From contig JAGFJJ010000007.1 of assembly GCA_024102815.1 (NCBI GenBank), positions 32,608 to 96,607 on the forward strand: a stretch of DNA of 64,000 nt. The letters run 5' to 3'. The position numbers were made by a program, and so were the translations under genes. Positions 43,271 to 52,306 of this stretch are shown here, one piece after another. Under the pieces are notes generated by a model. The model was given only the letters and a program-made list of their open reading frames with translations, made no database searches and was not told the DNA's origin. This stretch comes from Phycisphaerae bacterium (GTDB lineage: Bacteria; Planctomycetota; Phycisphaerae; UBA1845). Within the stretch, counting starts at the first letter, position 1. Each line of letters starts with the position of its first letter.

Positions 43271-45520
43271 GTGGACAACACGCCTGACGGTTCCAGACAA
43301 GCGGACAATCCCCTCAATCATCCGAAGACGAACACCGCGCCGGATGTTTCCTCGCCGGAGCCTGCCACAAGCCCGGAAGAGCCGCAAGCCGACCCTGGAA
43401 CCCGGTCCGCAGGTCCTGCCCCATACCGGCCCAAGCATCCCCCTTACTGGGAGAACACGATTACGGTTATTGGAGCATTCCTTGCCGCGATGGCGGTTCT
43501 GCTCCTGGTGACTTTCGGACTGTTTACGCTTGTATCACCGGCCAAAAACCCTTACGTCGATATCGTTGGCTATATCATCTTGCCGGGCCTGATCCTCATT
43601 GGCCTGCTTCTCATGCCTCTCGGCATTCTGGTGAAAAGTTGGCGCATTCGTCGCAAGGACCCCACCCACAGGTTGGCCTTTCGATTCCCCCGGGTCGATC
43701 TGAACGATCCCGGCCAACGAAGAATGGCAAAAGTGTTCGTCTTCGGAACGTTCTTGCTCCTGCCGATCGTTGGAGTCAGCAGCTATCAAGGCTACCACTA
43801 TACGGATTCCTCGGAATTCTGCGGAAAAGTATGCCATTCCGTGATGGAGCCTCAGGCGACGGCCTACGAGAACTCGCCGCATGCCCGTGTGTCCTGTGCG
43901 GAGTGCCACATCGGCTCGGGAGCAAGTTGGTTCGTCAAGAGCAAGCTCTCCGGCACACGTCAAGTGCTCGCTGTTTGGATGAACAGTTTTCCGCGCCCCA
44001 TTCCGCCCGCCATCACAGAATTGCGTCCTGCCCGAGAAACTTGTGAGGAATGCCACTGGCCAAAGAAGTTTTTTGGAGCGCAGCTGAAATCCATCGAACA
44101 TTTCTCGGCCGATGAGGAGAATACGAGGCACGCTGTAAACATGCTGATCAAGACCGGTGGAGGTGACGAGGAAACCGGTCGGGCCAGTGGCATCCATCGC
44201 CACATGGCCTTGGAGGGGCAGATTGAATACATCGCGACGGACGAATTCCTTCAGGAGGTCCCTTGGGTCCGGTACGTTACGAGAGCGGGCGAAGTACTTA
44301 TTTACCGCTCCGATGGCCGTCCCAGCTCGGATCCCCCGCCATTGGGTACGGTCCGCAAAATCGACTGCATGGACTGCCACAATCGGGCGGCACACAAGTT
44401 CCAGTCACCCCAGGAGGCTGTCAACCTTCGTCTGGCAACCGGGAAGATCGATAGAACGCTGCCCTTCATCAAGCGCGAGGTGGTCGCAGCATTGGTCAGA
44501 CCGTACCCGGACGAGGAATCGGCAATGCGACTGATCGCAGCCTCCCTGACGGACTACTACCGCGTTCAGCATCCCGACGTATGGAGCATGCGAAAGGCCT
44601 CCGTCAACAATGCCATCGACGTTGTGCGGGATATCTATCTGCGCAACTTTTTCCCCAAGATGCGTGTGGACTGGCGGACCTATCCGGATAATGTCGGACA
44701 CTTTTACTCCCCCGGGTGTTTTCGCTGTCACGATGGCAAGCACGTTGATCATCGCGGCGAGGTAATCAGCCACCAATGCGACGTATGCCACACGTTCCTA
44801 AACGCCGCCTCCCAGAAGCAGGGCGGAAATCAAAAAGGCGCCGGAGCGGGGCTCCAGGACGAAGTTGCTTCGGCTTCGGGCAAGCAAGCCAACGAGTACA
44901 TTATCGAAGGAAGTTTCATTCACCCCGTTGAGCTGGTCGGCATACACAAGGACCTCGCCTGTCACTTGTGTCACACGGGTGGCATCACGCCGGAGGCGAC
45001 CTGCACCGGATGCCATTCCGGTACGCAGGCCCTTCGGGCCGGTACCGACAGCGATTTCTCGCGCTTCGATATCTCTCCTGAGCCCATGTTCGACGACCTC
45101 GGCTGCGAGGACTGCCACGACGTGTCCAAGCCGCTCAACCTCGCCGCGATGAACGACGTCTGCCTGTCGTGTCACGACGACGAGAAGGAGAAATTCGACG
45201 GACTGGTGAACAACTGGCGCGAGGAAGTCCATTCGCTGCGGAAGGACACGGCCGAGGCGCTCATGGCGGTCCAATCCGCCCTGAAATCAAGACCCGATTC
45301 CGCGACCGAGGAGTGGCTCGACAAGTCGTTCAAGACATTCAACGCGCTCAACGCCGCCATCCCGGAACACAACATGGACGCGTCCCGGAAGATCTACGAG
45401 GCGCTGCGGACGGAAGCCGAAGCCAAGCGGGCGGCGTTGCCGACTGCGCCCGCATCTGCGCCCAGCGCAAAAGTCCCCACGAAGCAGGACGCCAAGAAAG
45501 AGGCGCCGAAGGAGGGATAA
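43271..45520 (+). CDS. Inner-membrane decaheme cytochrome, NapC/ImcH-like
   Basis: 749 residues from GTG 43271 (AGGAGG upstream). Three N-terminal membrane helices (~60-90, 100-125, 150-172) lead to a NapC/NirT-type start of the heme region: EFCGKVCHSVMEPQ, with a CxxxCH site and the nearby Met, then HARVSCAECHIGSGASWFVK. Further sites: CEECH, CMDCH, CFRCH, CDVCH, CHLCH, CTGCH, CEDCH and CLSCH, ten in all. The C-terminal ~110 residues are heme-free, helical, and end in an Ala/Lys/Pro tail. The layout resembles ImcH-type quinol oxidases of metal-reducing bacteria. Last gene of the operon. Confidence 0.88.
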   Translation: MDNTPDGSRQADNPLNHPKTNTAPDVSSPEPATSPEEPQADPGTRSAGPAPYRPKHPPYWENTITVIGAFLAAMAVLLLVTFGLFTLVSPAKNPYVDIVGYIILPGLILIGLLLMPLGILVKSWRIRRKDPTHRLAFRFPRVDLNDPGQRRMAKVFVFGTFLLLPIVGVSSYQGYHYTDSSEFCGKVCHSVMEPQATAYENSPHARVSCAECHIGSGASWFVKSKLSGTRQVLAVWMNSFPRPIPPAITELRPARETCEECHWPKKFFGAQLKSIEHFSADEENTRHAVNMLIKTGGGDEETGRASGIHRHMALEGQIEYIATDEFLQEVPWVRYVTRAGEVLIYRSDGRPSSDPPPLGTVRKIDCMDCHNRAAHKFQSPQEAVNLRLATGKIDRTLPFIKREVVAALVRPYPDEESAMRLIAASLTDYYRVQHPDVWSMRKASVNNAIDVVRDIYLRNFFPKMRVDWRTYPDNVGHFYSPGCFRCHDGKHVDHRGEVISHQCDVCHTFLNAASQKQGGNQKGAGAGLQDEVASASGKQANEYIIEGSFIHPVELVGIHKDLACHLCHTGGITPEATCTGCHSGTQALRAGTDSDFSRFDISPEPMFDDLGCEDCHDVSKPLNLAAMNDVCLSCHDDEKEKFDGLVNNWREEVHSLRKDTAEALMAVQSALKSRPDSATEEWLDKSFKTFNALNAAIPEHNMDASRKIYEALRTEAEAKRAALPTAPASAPSAKVPTKQDAKKEAPKEG

Positions 45521-45624
45521 GCCCTCGGTCCCGCGGCGTGGCGGTCTGCATTTGGGCGGCACCCCGTCGTCCGATAATCCTCCGAGCCGGTACCGCTTCA
45601 ACCCATGCCCGCCCGCCTTTTGGT

Positions 45625-45644
45625 CGATAGACCAACGTCTATCG
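45625..45644. other. Perfect inverted repeat (possible operator)
   Basis: CGATAGAC-CAAC-GTCTATCG, 8-bp arms with a four-base centre, 20 bases before the small membrane protein gene. No T-run on either strand, so it is not a terminator. It could be a binding site for a dimeric regulator. Confidence 0.35.
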
Positions 45645-45663
45645 GCTGTGCCGATGCGGCGGG

Positions 45664-45888
45664 ATGGCGAAAATGGGCGATCGCGGCTGGACAACCCTGG
45701 TTTGGGGATTGTGTTGCGTGAGCGGAGCGCTGCTGTTCCTGCGCATTGCCGCCGACGCAATCAGCCTGTCCCAGTTCCGCCTGCGAGCGCTCGATTGGCG
45801 ACTGCAAACGGCGCAACGACAGCGCCTCGAGCGGGAGGAGGCCGCGCGGCGCGATGCCGAGAACGAAGCATCCCAGGAGGCGGCCTGA
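45664..45888 (+). CDS. Small single-helix membrane protein
   Basis: 74 residues (71 if the second ATG at 45673 is used). One transmembrane helix (TTLVWGLCCVSGALLFLRIA) followed by a charged Arg/Glu helix likely to be a coiled coil (LQTAQRQRLEREEAARRDAE). No homologue is recognised. Codon usage matches the neighbours, which supports it as a real gene. Confidence 0.5.
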   Translation: MAKMGDRGWTTLVWGLCCVSGALLFLRIAADAISLSQFRLRALDWRLQTAQRQRLEREEAARRDAENEASQEAA

Positions 45889-45911
45889 CCGCCGCAGGGA
45901 CCAGGCGCGGA

Positions 45912-45940
45912 TTGTTATCGGACAAATCAGCCGTTAGATT
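45912..45940 (+). promoter_or_regulatory. Candidate promoter for the coiled-coil membrane protein gene
   Basis: TTGTTA (45912-45917), 17-base spacer, TAGATT (45935-45940), about 145 bases before the start at 46089. Confidence 0.45.
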
Positions 45941-46088
45941 ACGCAGCAGCGCGGCACGAAGGGGAATCCCGAAGTGTTCGCGGTCTCGGGGTCGATGATG
46001 ACCCTGGAATAACGCGGTTCCGATGCGCCGGGATCGCTGCAGCCGACCCTCGGACCCCCGACCGGCGGTCCCACGACGGGGAACGATA

Positions 46089-47090
46089 ATGTCACCCGAT
46101 CGCTTCTCTCAGCTTCGCTGGCTTTACAACATCGTCTGCATCGCGGCACTGATCGCCGCAGGCGCGGTCCTGATCCTGGGCATCACCGGCACGGAGGTAT
46201 CCCCTCGCGGTTGGCTGGCCGTCGCCGGCGGCGCGTGGCTGTTCTTCGTGCTCATCGCCATGGTCATCACGCCCCTGCTGCTCAAGATCGAGGTCACCCT
46301 CGCTCGTCAGCTCGACGAGGTCCGCGAGCTCCAGGAACGCTCCGCGGCCCAATTGGAGAAACTCGACCTGATCTCCGAAACCGCCAGGCTCTCCGACGCC
46401 GCACGCTCCTTCGTTTTCCGCACAAAGGAACTGGAGCAGGTGCGGGAGGCGGTCCGAGCCGACATCGCCGCACAGCAATGGGACTCGGCTTCCGTGCTGA
46501 TTGACGAGGTGGAGCGGCGCTTCGGGAACAAGCACGAGGCTGACCTCATGCGCAGCGAACTCGAAGCCACCCGCAGCCACGCGTTCGAGGAGCGCCTCAG
46601 CGAAGCGGTGAAACTGATCGAGGAACACTTCGGCGGGCATGCGTGGGAACGGGCCAAGGCCGAAATCGATCGACTCGCCCACGTCGTGCCGGGAAACGCC
46701 AAGGTCCGAGCGCTGTACGATCGCCTCACGGCCATGCGCGAGCAGCACAAGCTCGAACTCAAACGGGAATGGGACGAGGCTGTTCGGCGGAGCGACACGG
46801 ACCATGCCATTGATGTTCTTCGAGCGCTGGACCAATACATGACGCCGGAGGAGGCGCAGCAACTTCAGGACGCCGCACGACACGTCTTCAAAGAAAAACT
46901 GTTACAGCTCGGTGTACAGTTCCGCTTTGCAGTCAATGAGCGCCGCTGGCAGGACGCCCTGACCATCGGGCTGGAGCTGATCCGGGATTTCCCCAACGCC
47001 CGGATGGCCAGCGAGGTACGGGAGGCCATGGACACCCTCCGCGAGCGCGCCCGCGCGGCGGCCGTCGAAACGGAAGCCGCCCGCCGTTGA
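46089..47090 (+). CDS. Membrane protein with long helical cytoplasmic domain
   Basis: 333 residues from ATG 46089. Two N-terminal transmembrane helices (~12-32, YNIVCIAALIAAGAVLILGI; ~42-64, GWLAVAGGAWLFFVLIAMVI) are followed by a coiled coil (RQLDEVRELQERSAAQLEKL) and TPR-like helical pairs (QQWDSASVLIDEVERRFGNK, HAWERAKAEIDRLAHVVPGN, RRWQDALTIGLELIRDFPNA). Function unknown. Probably a scaffold or sensor at the inner membrane. Confidence 0.68.
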   Translation: MSPDRFSQLRWLYNIVCIAALIAAGAVLILGITGTEVSPRGWLAVAGGAWLFFVLIAMVITPLLLKIEVTLARQLDEVRELQERSAAQLEKLDLISETARLSDAARSFVFRTKELEQVREAVRADIAAQQWDSASVLIDEVERRFGNKHEADLMRSELEATRSHAFEERLSEAVKLIEEHFGGHAWERAKAEIDRLAHVVPGNAKVRALYDRLTAMREQHKLELKREWDEAVRRSDTDHAIDVLRALDQYMTPEEAQQLQDAARHVFKEKLLQLGVQFRFAVNERRWQDALTIGLELIRDFPNARMASEVREAMDTLRERARAAAVETEAARR

Positions 47091-47263
47091 GTCAATTGCC
47101 TTGTAGCCTCGCTTTAACTTCTTTCCCAAGCTTCAGTTAAGCTCGCAAAGTTCCGATAGCTCAAGGGCATCCTGGAGGGGATTGCCCTCGGCAGGTCACC
47201 GCGTACCGGCAACCCGGCCCGTTGCCACCGCCCGCCGGGATGGAATGCGGACTGGGCTTGAGC

Positions 47264-48628
47264 ATGGCGCAACTCTCCGCGGAAAAACCTGACCCTGCAA
47301 CGCAAGGCAGCCCAAGCTCGCTCCGCCGAAGCGTCGGGAGCCTCCAGTTCAAGGCCACGACCCTCGTCGTCGTCGTCACGCTGACCATCACTTGGCTGGC
47401 TTGCGCCTACCTCCTCCGGGGGAGCATGCTCATCCTGCGTCACCATCAGGAGGAACACCTCGTCGCCGTAACCTCCCTTCTGGCACGGGCGTCACAGCCG
47501 CTGGTGGAAAGAACGGACGGCCCGGGACTCGAGAGGCTCGCCGAGTACGGACTCCGCCGCGCCGCACTGGCCTATGTGGGGTTTGTCGATCAGCACGGGC
47601 GGGTCCTTGCCGAGGCCGTGGATCGCTCCGTTTGGCCGGGACCGATCCGTCGCGACGGGCCGCCAAGCGGTGTCATGGGCGAACCCGTAGCGCATCCGGC
47701 CCACGAAGCCTACCCGGCAGTGATCGAAATCGCCCGGCCGATCGGCATCGCCGAGTCCAGCCAGGATTGGACCGACGAACTTCAGCACGCCGGCGCCTAC
47801 GTCATCGCGGCGATTCCCGCCCAGCGCTGGTGGCCGATGCTGTCTCAGAAGCTCGATACGCTGATCGGAGTCGGATTACTGGGCGCCGTCGCGGCCATTC
47901 CTCTCGGGTTCTTGGTCGTGCGCCGCATCATCGCGCCGATGGAACGCCTCGGCGAAGCCATGCGCCGTTTCTCCCTCGGGGAACTCAACGTGCGCAGCGG
48001 CGTGCAGCGCGGGGACGAAATCGGCGCCTTGGCGAACTCCTTCGACCGCATGGCGGACCAGCACGAGCAGACCATGCGGCACCTGGTAGCGCTGAATGAA
48101 GAGCTGGAGCACCGTGTTGAGGAGCGCACGGAACAACTGCGTGAACTCGCCAGCCGTGACTCCCTGACCGGGCTGTATAATCGCCGCCATCTCAACGAAC
48201 TCCTCGATCGCTCCTTCCGGGAGGCGCTGCGTTACGAACACGACCTCTCGTGCATCATGCTCGACCTCGACGGGTTCAAGGAGGTCAACGACCTGCACGG
48301 CCACCTCGTCGGAGATGAAGTACTAATTCTCTTGGCGGATGTCATTCGCGAGCAGATGCGGGCGTCGGACATCCCCGCGCGGTTCGGTGGTGACGAATTC
48401 GTCATCCTGCTGCCCCAGACGGACGCCAAGAGCGCCCGCGTGCTGGGCGAGCGTATCGTCCGCCGATTCGAACAGGCCTTGGGCGAGCGCGACGACCACG
48501 TCGTGGCCGGAGTCAGCGTCGGGGTGGCGAGCCTGCACGGCAGGCGCCTGGAGAAGGCCGAGGACCTCGTCCGCGCCGCCGACAGCAAGCTCTACGACGC
48601 CAAGGCCCGCCTGAAGCACACGGCCTGA
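47264..48628 (+). CDS. Diguanylate cyclase with HAMP domain (GGDEF)
   Basis: 454 residues from ATG 47264; ATG 47240 and TTG 47222 are possible. Two transmembrane helices (~28-52, LVVVVTLTITWLACAYLL; ~208-228, LIGVGLLGAVAAIPLGFLVV) flank a ~150-residue extracytoplasmic sensor. Then a HAMP domain (RRIIAPMERLGEAMRRFSLG), a short coiled coil and a GGDEF domain with DSLTGLYNRRHLNELLDRSF, and RFGGDEFVILLPQTD. The catalytic motif is intact, and an RASD I-site lies five residues before it, so product inhibition by c-di-GMP is expected. Sensor ligand unknown. Confidence 0.93.
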   Translation: MAQLSAEKPDPATQGSPSSLRRSVGSLQFKATTLVVVVTLTITWLACAYLLRGSMLILRHHQEEHLVAVTSLLARASQPLVERTDGPGLERLAEYGLRRAALAYVGFVDQHGRVLAEAVDRSVWPGPIRRDGPPSGVMGEPVAHPAHEAYPAVIEIARPIGIAESSQDWTDELQHAGAYVIAAIPAQRWWPMLSQKLDTLIGVGLLGAVAAIPLGFLVVRRIIAPMERLGEAMRRFSLGELNVRSGVQRGDEIGALANSFDRMADQHEQTMRHLVALNEELEHRVEERTEQLRELASRDSLTGLYNRRHLNELLDRSFREALRYEHDLSCIMLDLDGFKEVNDLHGHLVGDEVLILLADVIREQMRASDIPARFGGDEFVILLPQTDAKSARVLGERIVRRFEQALGERDDHVVAGVSVGVASLHGRRLEKAEDLVRAADSKLYDAKARLKHTA

Positions 48629-48852
48629 AAACCCCGTCAGTCTCCCGACACCCCGGCCCCGCTGCCCCTCCCAGACTCCCTTTTGAGGAAAAACCGCCCT
48701 TCCCGGTTGTGGATAATCGTCTCGCAGCGTCGAATTAGAGAGAGGCGGGCGGATTGGAATCGCCCGGCGCGGCCCGGTTGGATAGAGTGTGAAGAGGGAA
48801 GTGCCCTTTCCGCTTCGGGCAGCGTCCCGGCGGAAGACAGGGGGACGGATCC

Positions 48853-49263
48853 ATGTTGACGGCCATCGGACAATACGTGGGCGGTCGAGTCGTAACCGGC
48901 GTGATCACGCTGGCGGTGATCGGCGGAGGCATCTGGTTCTGGCGCCATCCCGAACATCTCCAGTCCATCTGGCTGACGATCAAGTACGTTCTGGCGTGGA
49001 TGGGCTTTGTCCTGGTGCTTCCCTGGGCAACGTTTTTCGTGACGTGGTGGGTCGTTTCGAAGGAATCGAACCTGGCCGCGGGGCTGATGCTCGCGGGCTA
49101 TTCGCTCGCGGATGTCATCGTCGCCTGGTACGTTCGCGAAAGCGGATTCAGCGGTGTCAACGCACTCACCTGGGTGGTGCTCTTGCTTGGATTCCTTTCC
49201 GCAGCGGTTTATAATTTCAAGGTTTGCGAATTCCTCGCCACGCAGGCGGAAGAGGGGTACTGA
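48853..49263 (+). CDS. Small integral membrane protein
   Basis: 136 residues with four predicted helices (~12-28, 40-65, 75-95, 105-122). The sequence is rich in Trp, Val and Gly; no motif of a known family is seen. It lies 22 bases before the kinase gene on the same strand and is the probable first gene of the kinase/ESCRT-like operon. Its role could be membrane recruitment of the following proteins, but this is inference from position only. Confidence 0.65.
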   Translation: MLTAIGQYVGGRVVTGVITLAVIGGGIWFWRHPEHLQSIWLTIKYVLAWMGFVLVLPWATFFVTWWVVSKESNLAAGLMLAGYSLADVIVAWYVRESGFSGVNALTWVVLLLGFLSAAVYNFKVCEFLATQAEEGY

Positions 49264-49285
49264 GCAGGCTCGCGGAGGGCGGATC

Positions 49286-50347
49286 ATGGCCACGGTGCGA
49301 GAGGGTGATCGAATCAGCAATTATCTGCTGGAAGCGCGCGTCGGCACCGGCAGCTTCGGGGACGTCTGGCGCGCCCGGCATCACGTGTTTCCGGAAACGG
49401 TCGCCATCAAGATCCCGACCGATCCACAATACGTGCGCAACCTCCAGCGGGAAGGCGTCGCGGTCCACGGCCTGCGACATCCCAACATCGTCCGGGCCAT
49501 CGATGTCGACCCCTATGCCGATCCGGCTTACCTCGTGATGGAGTATGTCGACGGGCCCACGCTTCGGGCGGCGATCGACCATTATCGCGTGAAGTTCCCG
49601 ATCAGCGCGGCCGAGGTCATTCTCCGCGGCCTGCTCAATGCACTGACGGCCGCACACGGCGCCGGCCTGCTGCACCGCGACATCAAGCCCGCCAACATCC
49701 TCCTGCACCATCCGCTGGAAGATCTGGCAACGATCAACGTGGCAGCCGTGAAAGTGACCGACTTCGGCCTGGGACAGGCGGGCGGAATGACCCGGCAGAC
49801 GATCATGCAGAGCGGCAGCCTGGACTCCGAAGAGGGCCAGCGGATTTCGGGAACTCTGGCGTACATGTCGCCCGAACAGCGCGAGGGCAAGAACATCGAC
49901 GGCCGGAGCGACTTGTACAGTTGCGGAATCGTGCTCTTCGAGATGCTGACGGGCGAGCGTCCCCAGGGAAACGAATCGCCGAGCGCGCTGCGGCCCGGGA
50001 TTCCGCCGCACCTGGATAACGTCTTTCAGAGGGCGTACACGCGCCTCGACCGGCGATTCCAATCGGCGGAAGAGATGCTCAAGGCCCTGTCGCCGGCGGT
50101 AACACCGCCTCCGCCGCCCTCGATCGGACATGCGAAAGCGGCGACCGCGCCACCGATTCCGGCGCCCATGCAGGCGCGCTGCCCGGCTTGCGCCGGCGAG
50201 GTACACCGCGACGACCAGTTCTGCATCCACTGCGGGCATCAGTTGGCGGCCTCCGTACCGCGCTGTCCGTCCTGCGCGGCGTTTGTTCATTCGCGCGATC
50301 GCTTCTGCATTTTCTGCGGCGCCAATCTGCAGGTTCTGCAAGGCTGA
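49286..50347 (+). CDS. Hanks-type Ser/Thr protein kinase with C-terminal zinc ribbons
   Basis: 353 residues from ATG 49286. All catalytic motifs are present: glycine loop GTGSFG (20-25), Lys42 in VAIKI, HRDIKPANIL (130-139), DFG (159-161) and MSPEQ in the activation segment (194-198). A Pro-rich linker leads to two four-cysteine ribbons at the C-terminus (CPACAGEVHRDDQFCIHCG and CPSCAAFVHSRDRFCIFCG). No transmembrane segment. The zinc ribbons resemble the one in the next gene and may mediate assembly. Confidence 0.92.
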   Translation: MATVREGDRISNYLLEARVGTGSFGDVWRARHHVFPETVAIKIPTDPQYVRNLQREGVAVHGLRHPNIVRAIDVDPYADPAYLVMEYVDGPTLRAAIDHYRVKFPISAAEVILRGLLNALTAAHGAGLLHRDIKPANILLHHPLEDLATINVAAVKVTDFGLGQAGGMTRQTIMQSGSLDSEEGQRISGTLAYMSPEQREGKNIDGRSDLYSCGIVLFEMLTGERPQGNESPSALRPGIPPHLDNVFQRAYTRLDRRFQSAEEMLKALSPAVTPPPPPSIGHAKAATAPPIPAPMQARCPACAGEVHRDDQFCIHCGHQLAASVPRCPSCAAFVHSRDRFCIFCGANLQVLQG

Positions 50348-50419
50348 CGTGGCCGGCGACGAAGCACTGAAGCGGGTGTCCGAGGTCTGCGATAGAACGA
50401 TTGGAGAGGAGAACAGGCC

Positions 50420-50761
50420 ATGCCACTGGAACCACTAGCCCTGATGCTGCTGGTGGTGCTGGGTTGCGCCGCCTTCTTCTTCTGCGTGATTTATGCGACT
50501 ATCCAGGTGATGATGGCGATGATCAACGGTGTGGCGAGGCTGTTTCGCCCGCGCTCGAAGCGCGCGACTCGGCGACCATACGTCAACCCTTTGTCGCTTC
50601 GCTATTGTCCCCGGCCGGAATGCCGCCGCGTGGAGGATCGCCCGGCTCGGTTCTGCAGCGTGTGCGGGGCGAAGCTGGAGGCACCCGGAGTCATTCCGAT
50701 TCGAAATGACGGGACCCGGTCGACGAATACCCGGGACCGAATGAACGAATATGACCATTGA
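50420..50761 (+). CDS. Single-helix membrane protein with zinc ribbon
   Basis: 113 residues: one N-terminal transmembrane helix (LALMLLVVLGCAAFFFCVIY), a basic stretch (RPRSKRATRR) and a four-cysteine ribbon (YCPRPECRRVEDRPARFCSV-CG). The end overlaps the next gene by 11 bases. Ribbon spacing C-x4-C-x10-C-x2-C. It could tether the following coiled-coil proteins to the membrane. Confidence 0.68.
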   Translation: MPLEPLALMLLVVLGCAAFFFCVIYATIQVMMAMINGVARLFRPRSKRATRRPYVNPLSLRYCPRPECRRVEDRPARFCSVCGAKLEAPGVIPIRNDGTRSTNTRDRMNEYDH

Positions 50762-52220
50762 CGCAGGAAAGGCACTGCAACTCGAGGCCGATTTCCTTGC
50801 CGGGGTCGAGGCGAATCTCGACGCCGCCAAGGGACGCCAGCTTCGCGGCTCGATCTGGGAACGCTCGCAGAACGACGAAGGCGACCGTCTGCGGGCGCTC
50901 ATGGCCGAGCACCGCAACTACGACCGAGAACGACTGCGGTCGCTGCCGAGCAATCGCCGTGTGGCATTGCACGGGTTCGAGCGGCGCTTCCTGTTCGGCA
51001 AGCGGCGCACCGGTGTGGCGATCGCGTCGGTCCTCTCGCCGCTGAGTCACTACGCGTCGGGAGCCTCCGGCGAGGCCCCGCCGATCTCGCTCGGCGAATT
51101 GCAGGACCATGTGCGCCGGCTGGTGACCAATCCGCGCGTTCCGCACATCATCGGCGTGTGCAGTCCGACGGGCTTCACTGACGAGGCCCGGCACGCAAGG
51201 ATCGAAGCGCCGAATCTGACGGTGGTGCTTGTCGAGCCGGATGATCGCGGCGGATGGCAGACCAGCGGTCCAGGAGGGGCCGTCGACTCTCGCCTGCTCC
51301 GCATGTTCGACCCGGAAAGCGCCCGCCAGAAGGTCGCCCGAGTGCGGAGCGTCATCGGGGAGCGGCACGCCGACCTGATCACCGGCGGCGTGTCGGTCGA
51401 AACGCTGGCGCGGGACGCCGGACTTGCCGAAAACGTGGTGCGGGAGGCGTGTGAGCAGGCGGTACGGGACGATCCGGAGCTGCGCTTGTCCAATGTTGAG
51501 GGCCAATGGCTGCTGTTTCGTGGAGCCTCGAGTCGGCAGGAGAACAGGACGATGAATGTCATCGATCGTATCCGGCAGTTGTTCTCCGGAGAGGGCGACG
51601 AAAACGCCAAGGTCAACCTCCTCGCCGAGCGACGCGCTTCCCTCAGCCAGCGCCGCGATCGCATGTACGAGGCCATCGTCCAGTTGGAGAAGAAAGAGGC
51701 CCAACTGCTCGCCGACGGAAAATCGACACCCTCGGCCGTGACTCGCCGCCGGATCGCCGCCCAGTTGGCACAGCTCCGCAAGGACATTGCCCGGCAGAAC
51801 GCCGCCGCGGCCATGCTCAACCAGCAGATCAATATCATCAGCACGGACATTCACAACCTGACCTTGATTCAGCAGGGACGGGCGGCCAAGCTACCGGATA
51901 CGGAGGAGCTGACCGAGCACGCCGTGGCCGCGGAGGAGATGCTCGAGACCCTTCGCGCGGACTCGGAGATGGTCGGCGGCCTGGAAACCGGGATGGAGGC
52001 GTCACTGGTCAGCGCCGAAGAGTTGGAGATTCTCAAGGAGCTGGAAGGCACGCCGCCGGTCGAGGAGACCGAACCCGAGCAAAAGACCCCCGCGCGGCAA
52101 GCCCCGACCAGGGAAGAGGTCGCGTCGATCGAAGCGGAATTCGAGTCGCCGCCCGCTGCGGAGGAAGAACCGCCGGCGCAGCCGAAAAAGTCGCGCCCGG
52201 CCGATCCGGAACCGTCGTAA
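50751..52220 (+). CDS. Winged-helix-like domain fused to an ESCRT-III/Snf7-like coiled coil
   Basis: 489 residues. Residues 1-200 are unassigned. Residues ~212-257 look like a winged helix (GVSVETLARDAGLAENVVRE-ACEQ, then NVEGQWLLFRG). From residue 268 (MNVIDRIRQLFSG) to ~430 the protein is a basic helical hairpin followed by acidic helices (ASLSQRRDRMYEAIVQLEKK, TRRRIAAQLAQLRKDIARQN, LPDTEELTEHAVAAEEMLET, SAEELEILKELEG), the charge polarity and helix order of Snf7/CHMP proteins. A Glu/Pro tail ends the protein. The fusion order recalls eukaryotic CHMP7. A ribosome-binding-like AGGAG lies before an in-frame ATG at 51552, so the Snf7-like part may also be made alone. Confidence 0.65.
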   Translation: MTIDAGKALQLEADFLAGVEANLDAAKGRQLRGSIWERSQNDEGDRLRALMAEHRNYDRERLRSLPSNRRVALHGFERRFLFGKRRTGVAIASVLSPLSHYASGASGEAPPISLGELQDHVRRLVTNPRVPHIIGVCSPTGFTDEARHARIEAPNLTVVLVEPDDRGGWQTSGPGGAVDSRLLRMFDPESARQKVARVRSVIGERHADLITGGVSVETLARDAGLAENVVREACEQAVRDDPELRLSNVEGQWLLFRGASSRQENRTMNVIDRIRQLFSGEGDENAKVNLLAERRASLSQRRDRMYEAIVQLEKKEAQLLADGKSTPSAVTRRRIAAQLAQLRKDIARQNAAAAMLNQQINIISTDIHNLTLIQQGRAAKLPDTEELTEHAVAAEEMLETLRADSEMVGGLETGMEASLVSAEELEILKELEGTPPVEETEPEQKTPARQAPTREEVASIEAEFESPPAAEEEPPAQPKKSRPADPEPS

Positions 52221-52306
52221 TTCGAGCACGTGTGGATCGTCTCGGCGTTTGAATCGCGCCTTTCGGAATCAGTGTCAATCGCGCGTCACCAGGGAAACCG
52301 TCACGC

